A DNA stretch of 64,000 bases from Nautilus pompilius (lineage: Eukaryota > Mollusca > Cephalopoda > Nautilida > Nautilidae): contig JACATO010000985.1 in the NCBI GenBank assembly GCA_018389105.1, forward strand, positions 553,633-617,632, written 5' to 3'. Positions within the stretch are counted from its first letter, which is position 1. The number at the start of each line of letters is the position of its first letter. A model generated the notes under the pieces. The model was given only the letters and a program-made list of their open reading frames with translations. It had not been told where the DNA came from and did no database searches. Shown piece after piece: positions 1 through 10,718 of the stretch. A program made the position numbers and the translations under genes.

Positions 1-634
1 ACTTTTTTTTTAATTATTGATGAATAAAAACCTGTTCCAGATTCCACATTTCCATTTAAGAGATGAAAAGAATCACTTTTCGAAAATAAGTTGATCATTT
101 TAAAAATATGAAAAAAAAAACACAAAACAAACTAATAACCCTTTCTACTGCTTCACCAAATCAATCACTTTAAAGATCTAAAAAGTTGTGTAAATAATAT
201 ATATATGCAAATTAGGTAATTAGAATATCTTCTTTTCAGTCGCAGATAAATAAATCCTAAGATTTATATTGCTTTCTCCATAATGCACCACATAATTGCT
301 TATTCCAATAAACTATCCAGATTCAGTAGCAGATGAAGTATAATTTTATTTTTATAAATAAGTAACATCATACACTTTTCTAAAGCACCCTTCACGAGCC
401 AGGCAGTCACTCTTTACTATGGGGTTGCTGGCATTGCCTAGCTCGCCATTGTGGAAACATCCGAAGCGGTGATATGTGAACTATCACATCACACAGATTT
501 CAAAGCATCTCTCGGAACGAAAATTGGGAAAAAAAAAAAAAATGAAGAGGTTAAAAGAGTTTGAGTTTCCAGTACTACGCAGTACAAATGTATACTAAAG
601 TATGCAGATATAGTCCTGAAGCAATACAACATGG

Positions 635-692
635 GAAGCAGGCAGCACACATGATTAATTCTGACTTACTGCTGTGCGCTGCCTCCTGCTTC
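635..692. repeat. Imperfect inverted repeat / hairpin
   Basis: The left arm GAAGCAGGCAGCACACA (635-651) pairs with TGTGCGCTGCCTCCTGCTTC (673-692), with one mismatch and a small bulge, around a loop of about 21 bases. The arms are much more GC-rich than their surroundings. It could be a short palindromic transposon remnant or a small structured RNA. Nothing in the sequence decides between these. Confidence 0.5.
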
Positions 693-1669
693 AACGAACT
701 GATGAAGCTGTTAACTTTATCATCAGCAGGGAAGCTGCTCATCTGATTGTCTTCCTTGAATGTCACCAGCGCTGCCACGGGACTAATCGCGTACTACTTT
801 CGTTTTACCAGACATTATTAAACGCTTCACTAGAGTTTCTATCTACGAGGTTTGGTAAGAGATTCTTCAATAGTTTCTCACATGATGCACCAAGAATAAA
901 ATGGAGGGCAGCAAACGACTTCTCTCCGCCCACAGAAATTCTCAAACAAAAAATAAAAACAAAATCTATTTATCTATAATGACCTGGGTTTTCGTACCAA
1001 TGAGAAAGTGACCACCGAGGGGGCATGTTAAAAAAAATGGGGGGGAAAAAAGAGAGATCTGGAGAGAGAAGTAGGCAGGTTAATTTCTAATCATTAACTT
1101 AGCATATCTTTTTTATCTTTGAGAAGGCTCACAAAAGCAGATTATTTTGATTTTATATGAAATTCCACATGAAAGATTACAAATTATAACAGTTTAAAAC
1201 CATCAAAGATCCTCTTTCTCTCTTTGCAAAACCTTTACTGATTTACCAAACAGATCAACAGAAAAAACTACACATAATACAAAAACAAATATCGATAATA
1301 ATGAAACAAATTTAAGTGTTCTTTAGTTTCTAAGTACAGATTACATTAGATAGTTTAGCTGTAATAAGGAGATAGAAAGCTACCATCATGGCTTTCAGAA
1401 ACCCTGACAATTAAGAGGAGAAAAAACTGTCAGTATGATTTCTCGGCTGGCTTACACTGACATTATCAACCAACACCACTGGTCATTTATTCCATTCATT
1501 TACAATTCTACTGCAAGTGCTTGTTTGTTTTTTTTAAATAAATATCAAGTTGCACTGACACTTTAGGCAATATATTGTTATATTCGACAGTATTTCTAAC
1601 TGTAGATCACCAAAAAAAAGTATGGCTATCCACAGGCTAAAAATCCTTAATTACTCTGAAAATCTCTAT

Positions 1670-2300
1670 CTGTACTTTTGGCATTCACTCAATTTTGAGG
1701 ATGACATTGCCCAAGGTTCAAATGATTGGTGGATCTTCAGGTGACTAAGTAGTCCCATTCTTGATTTGCAGATCTTCAGGCAGTTGTAGCACAATGTTCT
1801 GAAAGGGAGTAGCAGTTTGGAATTTTCTTATTTCTCCATCCTTTTCAGTCACTTTTTGGCCTTTTGGTTGAGTCAGCCCTCTTTGAAAAGTTTTGCAGAC
1901 TCATGAATAAGCTGACATCATTGGAGACAGTTGGTTGCAAGGTTCTCCCAGATACCTACATTGATGTTTCCAATCTTCATGTAGATCTGTAGTGTGTCTT
2001 TCCACCACCTCTCTATCATTGTCAATTCTAAACCTCTATCAGGTATCCCTTCAGATGTCTAATATCCAAACTAAGTAATACTAATAATTTCAGTTCTCCA
2101 GCACTGTTAAATATGAACCAGAGATGTCACCATTAGAAGCTAATAATAAGAAATACAAACTGTACAGAGGTATTCTGTGCCTCAGTGTTTAGACATTTCA
2201 TTCAGAAGCTTGCAGATGACATTATTATGCATTGCATCAGCATAATCCTGACCACACATTTTCAGATTTTGGATGAAGACTTTATCTGAAGGTGGATGGG
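1670..2300 (-). mobile_element. LINE reverse-transcriptase ORF, 3' end relic
   Basis: Reading the minus strand in pieces from about 2060 down to 1680 gives a segment like RWWKDTLQIYMKIGNINVG followed by WENLATN, then CYNCLKICKSRMGLLSHLK. In animal non-LTR retrotransposons the end of ORF2 typically reads RWKDTLK...NI....WE.LA.DR followed by a CxxC...GLxSHxxxH zinc-finger-like tail. The frame carries several stops and shifts, so this is a dead 5'-truncated copy. Similarity fades to the right (~2300-2520), where I cannot place the sequence. Confidence 0.55.
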
Positions 2301-2914
2301 ATGACAAGGATCAGTTCACACTTTCTAGATCTCTCATCACTAGATTTTTCCTCTCTCTCTTCTGTCTGTCCGTGAGTAAGTTTGTTAAAAAACAAGATGT
2401 ATGCTACAAAATGAGCCACCATCCACAAACTCCAATGGAGAATTGATGATGCTTCAACAGCTATTGCTCTATTATCACACTCTAAATGCCTAGAATGCCA
2501 ATAGTGAACACCGAGCACCTGTCATCAAGTCGTGTTTGAGATGTCTGATGTATAAAACAAAAATTCTATCTACCAACACCTTTATTTACTAGGCTATGGG
2601 GGAAAAGTGTGTGATTTTTTTTTTTTTTTGAGACAGCAAGGGCCATTGTGAAGCAAAGTGGATTCTTCTTTAGGAAATATTTGCAAATAATCACTAAAAA
2701 AATTATTCATTCTACTGGTATTTTAAGTAAAAAATGTATAGAAATAAAATATAATCACCTGTGGTTACCTATTTATATTTCAGCTACAGATTTTGATTGG
2801 CTATCATTTTGCATGGCCAAAAATCCAGTTTCTGTAACAGTTTTACAGATGGCATCTCTGTGACACCATCAGTCTGCACAACATACTCAAGAGGTGGATA
2901 AACTTAAGATTTAC

Positions 2915-3016
2915 CTTTTGACTTAATTCAGGAAACACTTTGCTCTCATATGGAAAGGACTGGTCATCGACCATGTGCCAATGGAGTACATTCATCTTGT
3001 TTTGTGCCATACCCTC
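2915..3016 (-). CDS. HEX: Beta-hexosaminidase, coding exon 5 (HWHxVDD motif; last exon in window)
   Basis: A 102-base phase 0-0 exon, acceptor TTTTCAAG|GAG and donor AAAAG|GTAAAT, encoding residues 383-416. It contains [20 protein letters not shown], matching HexA [20 protein letters not shown]; Asp399 aligns with human Asp207. Its length equals human HEXA exon 6 (c.571-672 as I recall). The protein is incomplete here: the next expected segment (GSY...HVYTP...DTPGH and later the catalytic GGDE) is not found between 1 and 2914, so the remaining exons lie beyond the left edge of the window. Confidence 0.92.
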
Positions 3017-5010
3017 CTTGAAAAACAAACAAGAATTACAATAGCTACCACTGGAATGGAGGAGAACAAAGTTAAATATCCACAACAACTGAGAACAGAA
3101 ATGTGTGTGTGAAGAGAAAAGAAATAATGACCTGCTACTCTCATCTTTTTAGCTGCAAAGAAAGTAGTTGCCAAAAAATAGATAAACATAACAAAAGAAT
3201 GCTAAGTTAATCTATAGTTATATTTTTAAAATGAAAAGCACCACAACCTGTCATGAATTAAAGCATTAAAAAACAAACAAAGAAAACTACTGCAGGATAT
3301 CATGCACACATTGTAACATTTTCATGCATGATGCTTCTATGTTGAAACCACGCTTCATGTTTCCTCTCTTGCTTCAATATGTTCCAAGAATCGTGCAGCA
3401 TAACACTCGTGACCTAGCCTAGACTGCATGAGCAAAGTTGCTGATGAGGAGGGTGAAGCCTCTGGCACAGCCGAAGTTGCTGATAGTAAACGCTAAAGAA
3501 AACCACGATGTTGAAACAAGATTATGTGGGTCTGTGTACAAACAAAAAGCAGCAACATTTACACTTTATTCATAAATTATGAAAAATGGATGCATCAATC
3601 AAATGGGTGATGTAACTTTAGAAGATTTGGTAACACCGATGATTATAAGTGGAGACAAATCCATATGATTTTCCACATCTTCTATAGTCATGACTTGGAA
3701 AAGACATAAGTAATGCATGCCTTTATGTTCTACATTCAGCACTTTCTTTTTGGCCACACCCAAATGATAGTTTTACTTGGCTGAAGAGAGAGAGAAGAAA
3801 ATTCTGTCTTGTCTCTGCATCACATTCAGTACAAAATATTTATGCTACTTTTCAAATACACAAAACAATTTTGTAGCATGATAAAGCACTGGGTATGGTA
3901 GCCTTCACTTTCAAACTAAAAATAAGTTTTCGATGAAAATGATTCATGGCTATTCATCTCATTATCCAAGTGATATCTAGCTTCAAAAGTAAATTATAAG
4001 AAATAGCTGCCAAAAAGTCCAAATGCAGAAATTGGAGATACACACCAGTGGTGCATGAGTTAAAGTTTTTGTTAAAAACCACATCAAAAACATAGGTTCA
4101 AGTCCAGGTCAGGCCATTTGTCAAATTAGCATCGCTGCCATTTAAAAGTCCTCCTCAGAATAAAACAACAACAACAACAACAGGGATCTGTGTATTTGGT
4201 TCATTAGTTCAGTTAGAGCTACTAAAAAGCTTGGAAACTATCCAAACTAATCCTCTACTTTCTGCATTAATGATGTATCAATCAAAATGACATTTAGAAG
4301 ATGGAAGGAAGGAAGGGAGGGACTGGTTACACATAAAATTTGTTTAAATTAATCGTTGTTTGTTGCATTCTAAGGCTATATCGCCTAATAATGCCAATGC
4401 AATAACTTCTTAAAATAGATTCACAAAATGAAAGAAACAGTAACCACAAAAATGAGACTATAAAATTACATTTCAGATTTTCTTATAAAAAGATGAATTT
4501 AGTATCTAATATCAAGATGGTTTACTTATACTAATGCTAAATTACAGTATTTATTATCAGTGGATAATAGCAAATGTGTGCAATGTAGTTTAATGAGAAA
4601 CTGTAGACATCACTAGTAGTAGACAAACAAATACAATAGAAACCTTATGCAAATTTTCATTTATCCCCCATTTGTGTATCCCAAAAAATGACACTAGGAC
4701 TAACCCATAACAAGAGATACACATTTCTAAGAACGTACCATAGAAATTTTAGGATTCTCGCTTTCCGAAGAAAAATTTCTAGAATCTGTCTGCTATAATA
4801 AACATCGTTTAAAATGGCAAATCATAAAAACACAAAACTGTACTGCTATATCAGAAGAACCTAGTGATGGTTGACAGCTATGCTAAAAGATTACAGAACT
4901 AAAGTAGAGATTGGTGCCAAGTCTGGTTAACTGGAAATGGTTTTTAGGGTTTATTTAATAAGAAAAACAAAAACAAAAAATTTATAAAGGAAACAAAATG
5001 CCTTGCTCAC
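3017..5010 (-). other. Hexosaminidase intron 4
   Basis: A 1,994-base intron bounded by GTGAGC (donor at 5010) and TTTTCAAG (acceptor at 3017). It contains a plus-strand SINE at ~4048-4182. The rest is AT-rich with no coding or repeat signal I can identify. A short direct repeat (AAGTTGCTGAT) occurs twice near 3435 and 3474. Confidence 0.7.
4048..4182 (+). mobile_element. tRNA-derived SINE with (AAC)n tail
   Basis: The stretch has a box-A-like GTGGTGCATGAGTTAAAG (~4049-4066) and, about 35 bases on, a near-perfect box B AGGTTCAAGTCC (4094-4105), the internal RNA polymerase III promoter of a tRNA head. A short body follows and the copy ends in an (AAC)n tail at ~4164-4182, typical of SINE 3' ends. 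The tRNA fold is degenerate, so this is a retroposed copy, not a tRNA gene. It differs from the SINE family found at 12.6, 27.3 and 61.9 kb. Confidence 0.55.
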
Positions 5011-5121
5011 CAGCACATTCAAGATGACTTCCTTGTATAAGAAGTGCCGCGAGGTATCAATCATCACTCCTCGGTGAGAAAACCTTGGATAGTCGCTGAT
5101 CACAGTATCTTTGAGGAAAAG
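5011..5121 (-). CDS. HEX: Beta-hexosaminidase, coding exon 4 (substrate-binding Arg)
   Basis: A 111-base exon, phase 0 at both ends, acceptor TTTCTGTAG|CTT and donor CTG|GTGAGC. It encodes residues 346-382, including YPRFSHRGVMIDTSRHF, the counterpart of human HexA FPRFPHRGLLLDTSRHY. Arg370 in DTSRH corresponds to human HexA Arg178, the substrate-binding arginine mutated in B1-variant Tay-Sachs disease. Its length is that of human HEXA exon 5 (c.460-570 as I recall). The match leaves no realistic alternative to a GH20 hexosaminidase. Confidence 0.92.
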
Positions 5122-6111
5122 CTACAGAAACAAAAATTATACGAGTGATGCAAAATGCACAAACAAAGGCCTAGACTTCTGCTGATAAAGCAAACATTGA
5201 GACAGTCTGAAAAGAAAGGTAGTGCCAGATAGTACTAAGTCTGCGTAGTAATCAGAAAATAATCAACAAAAGCCTTACCCAGAGATACGCAATTTGCCAA
5301 AGCTCAGCTGAACTGGCATCAGCTTAAGTCAAACCCTTGCTGACAATCATCAAAACACCTTTAAGACAAAGCCTCTTGCCATAATTACCAGAGGTTATGG
5401 AGCAGTGGCAACAAGTTGCTTCACTTAGCATCACCATTCCAGATAGAGGCCTATCTTTGTATGTTGTCTTAATTATGGTGAACAGAACACTGCTTTAGAA
5501 GATCTATTTTAATACTAGTGCAGACTGTATCTTCAACTACCATTCAATGGTGACAATATCATCAGCAATAAAACGACATTTGGGCAGGTCTTTCATCAAG
5601 AGCTGGTATAACAAAGACAATTTAATAATAAAATACATTTCTATGTAGCCCAATAAAGCAAATTAAGTATTTTTTCATGTTTCCATTCAGAATCAAAGCA
5701 ACAGCGATATACAATACTCCACAAAATGCACTGTACTCTAAATTTCCATTGGTTTTCTGTCCAGAAATTCTGAAATGGTTGTCACAGAAACAATGGTCAC
5801 AAAGCATGGAATGGTTTTTTTTAAATCATGGATATCTCAAATAAGTTAGATCATAATTTTAGAAATTACTAAAATAAAGATGTTTGGTACAGAAATGCTT
5901 TGACTATCAAAAACAATGCTGAACCTTATTTTATTTCATTAAAAATGCATTTTGCATTGTAATATACCAGTAATAAAGAGCTGATCTTTCAAATCCTTTT
6001 TCTGGGCCTTACCGCTCAAACAAGCTGAGTTTTAGCTACCACTTATGTCCCATGGTATCATTATGACTTACAAAACAGAAAATTTATCTTATTAAAGATT
6101 GATGAACTCAC
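5122..6111 (-). other. Hexosaminidase intron 3
   Basis: A 990-base intron, the shortest in the visible gene, between donor CAG|GTGAGT (exon ending at 6112) and acceptor TTCTGTAG|CTT (5121). I see no repeat family or coding segment in it. Confidence 0.75.
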
Positions 6112-6224
6112 CTGATTATCTGGACTTCTCACAACCAGCTGACTTAGCGTTTCTAAGCCTTTCAATGCCCCCCAGACTTCTTTGGCTGTAAGATAGCACC
6201 CATTCCCTTTTATCACTAAATCAT
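6112..6224 (-). CDS. HEX: Beta-hexosaminidase, coding exon 3 (start of GH20 barrel)
   Basis: A 113-base exon with acceptor TTTGCAG|AT and donor CAG|GTGAGT. It contributes two bases of the split Tyr308 codon and then 37 codons ending in phase 0. It carries LTAKEVWGALKGLETLSQL, matching the family signature VWGALRGLETFSQL that links the GH20b domain to the (beta/alpha)8 catalytic domain. As I recall the human HEXA exon limits, 113 bases equals human exons 3 plus 4 (66+47), so this gene probably keeps an ancestral fused exon or has lost one intron. Donor, acceptor, reading phase and homology all agree. Confidence 0.9.
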
Positions 6225-9200
6225 CTGCAAACAAGTAGACAATATAAATTACCACACAAAAGGAATTTAATTAGTTTCTTAAGCATTTCAATAAATTCTC
6301 TAATTTCAAGTGAGAATAAACATTTCACAAAACATAAGTTATCTGCAAATTAAACCAGACTTGAAAAAAAAAAAAGAATTTTAGAATTTTAAAATTATGT
6401 TTGTTTGTTTTTTTTTTTTTTAAGATTTAATGTGACAGAAGTGAAATTTCAGAAAAGTTTGAGATTCCTGAAAATTAAGCTAAATTCAAACATGAAAATT
6501 AATTTCATTTTTGTTAGGTTTAATATAGATTAGATTTGCCCATCAGTGCACACCATCCTAAACAAAGGGAAGTATGCATTAATAGCACTGTTTTCACTAA
6601 AGTACATAGGATATATTGATGTTGCTTTGTGAATGCCAAAATTATTTACTTCATGATTATTTGCACAATGTATCCCAGAAATCTCTGCAGACAGTAGCAT
6701 CCATATTTGTTTACAGATCATGCAAAAAGTAATGCCACAAAAAAAAAAAAAACATAACAGCTTTTATCTATCATCGTAAAGTACACTTAATATATACACA
6801 AGTTAGGTTACATCAGTTATTTCTATCACTGAATGTCTACTTAACAACATTCAAATTATCCTTGTAAGAAAATTTTTAGATCATTCCTGCAAATGCTACA
6901 CATGGTGCTGGCCAGCTTGTTTACATACTAAACAAAATTAAATCAGAAAAAATATAAATTGCATGTTTTTTAAAGCCAATACTTCATTTACAACAGTGCA
7001 TAGAAAATACTGGTTAGACTGGGTGCAAGTGGAAAACTCAAAGAATCTTTTTGTGAATAAAGTTGACTTCGAAATAAAAACTACTGATGTGTGTTTTCTA
7101 GAATAATTAGCCATTTAAAAACCTTTTGGGTTTATTGGGGGATTGTCTGAATCGTGAGTGTTTCTGGAAGCAAGCTCAAGAGGAACAATCATAAATTATG
7201 ACATAACATCAAAAATGCAAAATATTTTATTGTGAAAATTCTAAGTTTAAAGCTTGAAAATGAAACCAAAACAGTCTATTATACATGGATTTGCAGGGAT
7301 AGGACTGAGTGAGTTACAACTGAAAATAAAATTGAAGAAACCGAGCAACTATTTAATGCACCTGAGTAATCCATAAAGAAAACTAGGTTGCAGATCAACA
7401 AGACGGCACTGCCATTTTTTAAGGGTTAATAATTATCTTTGCAATCTTTGTTCAAGGCCATTGTTTGTCTCTTACATATTACTGTATATTCTAGTGATTT
7501 CAGTTTAAAAACTAAATTGTTGTTGTTTGACCAGGTTAACTACTGTCTATATTTTCTTATTTTTGTTTAAATAATTTCAAATTTCTTTTCCCCCCCATCT
7601 TCTTAGCAGATACAGTGTTATCAGCATTCTGGTAGAGGATACGGAGTTTCACAAGCTGATAGTTCCACCAGACTCCGATAGTATTTGTGGAGAAGTCAGA
7701 GAAAATAAATGTGGACATTTAAAAATAGAAATCAACTAAGGGCTGCTGATATAATAATGAATTGAGGGCAAGAGAAACAATAAAAGCAGATTCAGCAAGA
7801 TGAAATCCCCAAAATCAATTCACTGGAGAGAAAAAATAGATGCCAATGAAGATATCTACATGAAAAAAATAGATAGTTTCTATGATGGCAAGCAATCGCA
7901 CTACATTTTAATTTTTTTCTCTTCTGTTCAAAGAAAGATCATCTAATTTATATGATGAACATAAAAGCAGCAACAAAACAAAAGGAAAGTGTCTTTTACT
8001 GCTAACACAAAAATCTGCCATGTATTAACCATATTTTGCATCTCAGGTTACATTCTCTTACCAAGATATTTGCACTCCTAAGAAACGGGTGTCTATAACA
8101 TGTCCACAGTGCAAAAGACAGTATATGGCATTTACATACTTCTGGCATCACAAAATTATCACAAGAGAGACAAAATGCTTTGCCCTCATTTATCCCTTAT
8201 TAATGAATGATTTTTTTAAAAACTTTTGGAAGCCTGAATCCATGATAATGTATTATAGAATGAGTTGCATGAAGCAATTTATTCGAAAGAAAGCTATCAG
8301 GTTTAGGTATAAGATGTGGTACCAAAGTACACTGAGCCCTATCAAAGAGCCAGCGATGGAATATGCTCTGGTTTGGAAAGAAGAGAGTTCATTAGTGCTT
8401 GATCTTATTAATTATAAGTTACCTATACATCTTTACAGGTTAAAGTTTGACTATGCACTTACAGTCTTGCCCCTACTCAAATTAATGAGAAGCAAACAAC
8501 AACAACATGGGGATATCTTAGCAAAAGAAATGTCCAAAAGGAAAATAGAATGTCCAATGTGAGAAAGACACAAAATGTGAGGAGGGTTTCTTGGATTTTA
8601 AAATGTACTATTTTCTGTTTGACTAAATGAAAATAATATTTCGATTGCATTTGGTATCACCAAGCATGAAGATAGTGGAAAGTAACGAATTGTCTGCCTC
8701 ATTCCTGAATATTAATCTAGTCAATGCATGAATGGAACAGTCAAAATAGATAAAAAACGAAAACAGCAGGCTAAATTCAGTTTTTATTTTAGATGTTGCA
8801 GTTCAGATGTAATTTGCAATTATATTGACCATCTTGTGCACAACCGCCCACCTAGAAACTTGTTACACAATAATGAATTATGTAACACATCACTCTTTAT
8901 TTGCATATGATAATGCACTGAACACCTGAAACCACTTTTCTAGAGTTTGGTTCGTTTTGACAACTCATCTAACATGAGTGCAAATGCAAAGTTGGTCTTT
9001 ATGATTACTTGCTTCCTAAACTTTCATGCACCTTCCAACATAATGTAAATAAGAATTCAATAATACTAAATACAACAGTATAAAATTTATGAAATCATTA
9101 TTAAGCTACCTAATGGCAATCATTCTGTCACATTATTAAGGTTTAGACATAAAAATAATAAAAATACAGGTTCATTTGTCCTTTCTGTTATTGGCCATAC

Positions 9201-9893
9201 CCCAACCATCCCCTACTTTCTATAAACAACCAAAAACTTTCCGAGCTTAACTTTACCTGTTTTCCATTTATGGCTTCTCTCTCCATATTTGACACACCTG
9301 AGTATATTATTGCCATTAACTTCATTTTGTAATTGGTGCAGAATAAATATGAGCAAAGATTTTTACTTACAACAATTTACTACCTTTTCCTTTTTTGTGC
9401 TTCATGCTTGAACACGGCAAATTTAAAACGTAAAAAAAATAATTAATTAATAATTAAGCAATGAATAATTCATCATGAACCAATATACAACTTTACAAAA
9501 AAAAATATAAAGCAGGCACTGTAATGGGTTAAAATTCAAAATTTAGGCTACATAAAAATGAAATCAAAATTAAACTTTGATAAGCAAAAAAAGGAAGTCT
9601 GCATGTTTTGTAAGGTTTAATAAAATTGGATTAGCAGTAAATTTGGATTTTCATACATGGAGATTTACTTTATGTCAGACTAGCTGGGGTATGTGCCCTA
9701 GTGCTGCATGGGAAAAAAATGATTTTAGGCCAATGGGTGGTAGTCTAAAACCTACCCAAAATTTTGGGCCTGTAAGTGCTACAGTCCAGCTGTGAAAGTA
9801 ACAAACAAATGCACAAAATCTTTAAAAAAATGTTACATGAAGCAAACATTCAACCAAAAAAAGGGGGCAGGCAGAGATAACAAGAATACTTAC
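6225..9893 (-). other. Hexosaminidase intron 2
   Basis: A 3,669-base intron. Its only identifiable content is a piggyBac transposase relic on the opposite strand at ~8089-8900. The flanks are AT-rich unique sequence with poly(A)/poly(T) runs. Confidence 0.7.
8089..8900 (+). pseudogene. piggyBac-type transposase relic
   Basis: The open stretch 8089-8562 translates to a degraded middle part of a piggyBac (PGBD-like) DDE transposase. PESMIMYYRMSCMKQFIRKK aligns with the family's DESMVPYFGRHSCKQFIRGK. It is followed by IRFRYKMW (family IRFGYKLW), SLVLDLI (family SVVLDLL) and a degraded YHLFFDNFF-like piece, LKFDYALTVLPLL. The first catalytic Asp of DESM is Pro here, and the aspartate of the DNFF block reads KFDYALT, so the enzyme is dead. 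Weaker similarity with stops continues to ~8900. The N-terminal part is not recognisable. It sits antisense to the host gene inside intron 2 and has no visible terminal repeats. Confidence 0.65.
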
Positions 9894-10718
9894 AGGATTC
9901 ATCTGACTTGTCACTTGGGTACACCCCTTTACAAGGTTTTTGAATATTTATTCTAATATCTAAGATTGTTTGTGCGTTTCTGTATGCTGCACTTTCATAT
10001 TTCTTCTGGATGTCTACAACATGGAATCCCTGAGCATTGCTCAAGTTGTCGTACAAGTCTGAAACGGCATAGTTAACTATCGTTTTTTTGTACCGCTTAA
10101 TGGCTAGGACGATCACATCACAGCTCTGCTTTGAAATGCTGAAGTTGAAGTTCTTGGACAGGCGAAAGATTTTTGACTTTGTGATGTAATATTGGGGGAA
10201 GGGCCATGGCTCTCCAGCTGTTGAGATTGGTGAACGCCGTACTTTTTGTTCCGGAATAACATAATCTTCCATGTTGACTGAAAAGTCATGCCAGTCCCAC
10301 ACAACCCTGCTCGATCCTTTATGGCTCACCTCTTCAGCCATCTGAGCATGTCTGTCGATGCCATCAACCATCTCTGGGTGCAGTGTGTGAACATTTTGAC
10401 TCTCTGGAATGTGATTGTTCTGTGATGCAGCATTGTTGATGTCTCCAATGGCTGGATTAGCTCCCACCACTTGGTTACCAGCTGCCACATTATTGTCCTG
10501 GTATTCCTTGCTGGCTTTCACCTTTTCCCGTTTTGACTGCTGCTGCTTTCTCAGGATTTCCTCTGGTTCACGAGCCTCCACAACTTTGGCTTCATTTCCT
10601 TGTGGACGTGCCTCTTGGGAGTTTTGGTTAAAATTCTGTACCGGCTTTGGTTTATTCACTGCTCCATCTAAACCCCATTTGGTTCGACTATTGATGGAAT
10701 TATTCCTTCCTGACTGAC
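9894..10718 (-). CDS. HEX: Beta-hexosaminidase, coding exon 2 (N-terminal insert and GH20b domain)
   Basis: An 825-base exon, residues 33-308, with acceptor GCACTAG|GT at 10718 and donor T|GTAAGTATT at 9894; both junctions are phase 1. Residues ~34-200 are hydrophilic and rich in Asn, Gln, Glu and Lys (including KQQQSKREK), look disordered, and have no match I recognise in vertebrate HEXA/HEXB. A dibasic RR sits at 193-194. From residue ~201 the sequence is the family's N-terminal non-catalytic domain (GH20b/glycohydro_20b2): GEPWPFPQYY corresponds to the VWPWPQ start of human HexA, then a core with CDVIVLAIKRYKK and a final strand IRINIQKPCKG. The exon ends PSDKSDES, and the next exon completes the family's SDESY motif. 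The domain assignment is secure; the role of the insert is unknown. Confidence 0.88.

Larger units (their letters stand above)
1..2914 (-). other. Hexosaminidase intron 5 (incomplete)
   Basis: Non-coding intronic DNA running off the left edge. I looked on the minus strand for the next GH20 motifs and did not find them. Contents: a GC-richer patch at ~370-930 with an imperfect hairpin at 635-692, a LINE 3' relic at ~1670-2300, and otherwise AT-rich sequence with homopolymer runs. Confidence 0.7.

Noticed and set aside
561-979. Overlapping short open frames near the left edge
   Set aside because: No homology; they run across a hairpin and a non-coding GC-richer patch.
2282-2518. 78-codon minus-strand open frame
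   Set aside because: It lies next to the LINE relic but does not match any LINE domain I know; probably chance or highly decayed sequence.
10415-10717. 100-codon plus-strand open frame opposite hexosaminidase exon 2
   Set aside because: It is the shadow of the real coding exon on the other strand; no family similarity.
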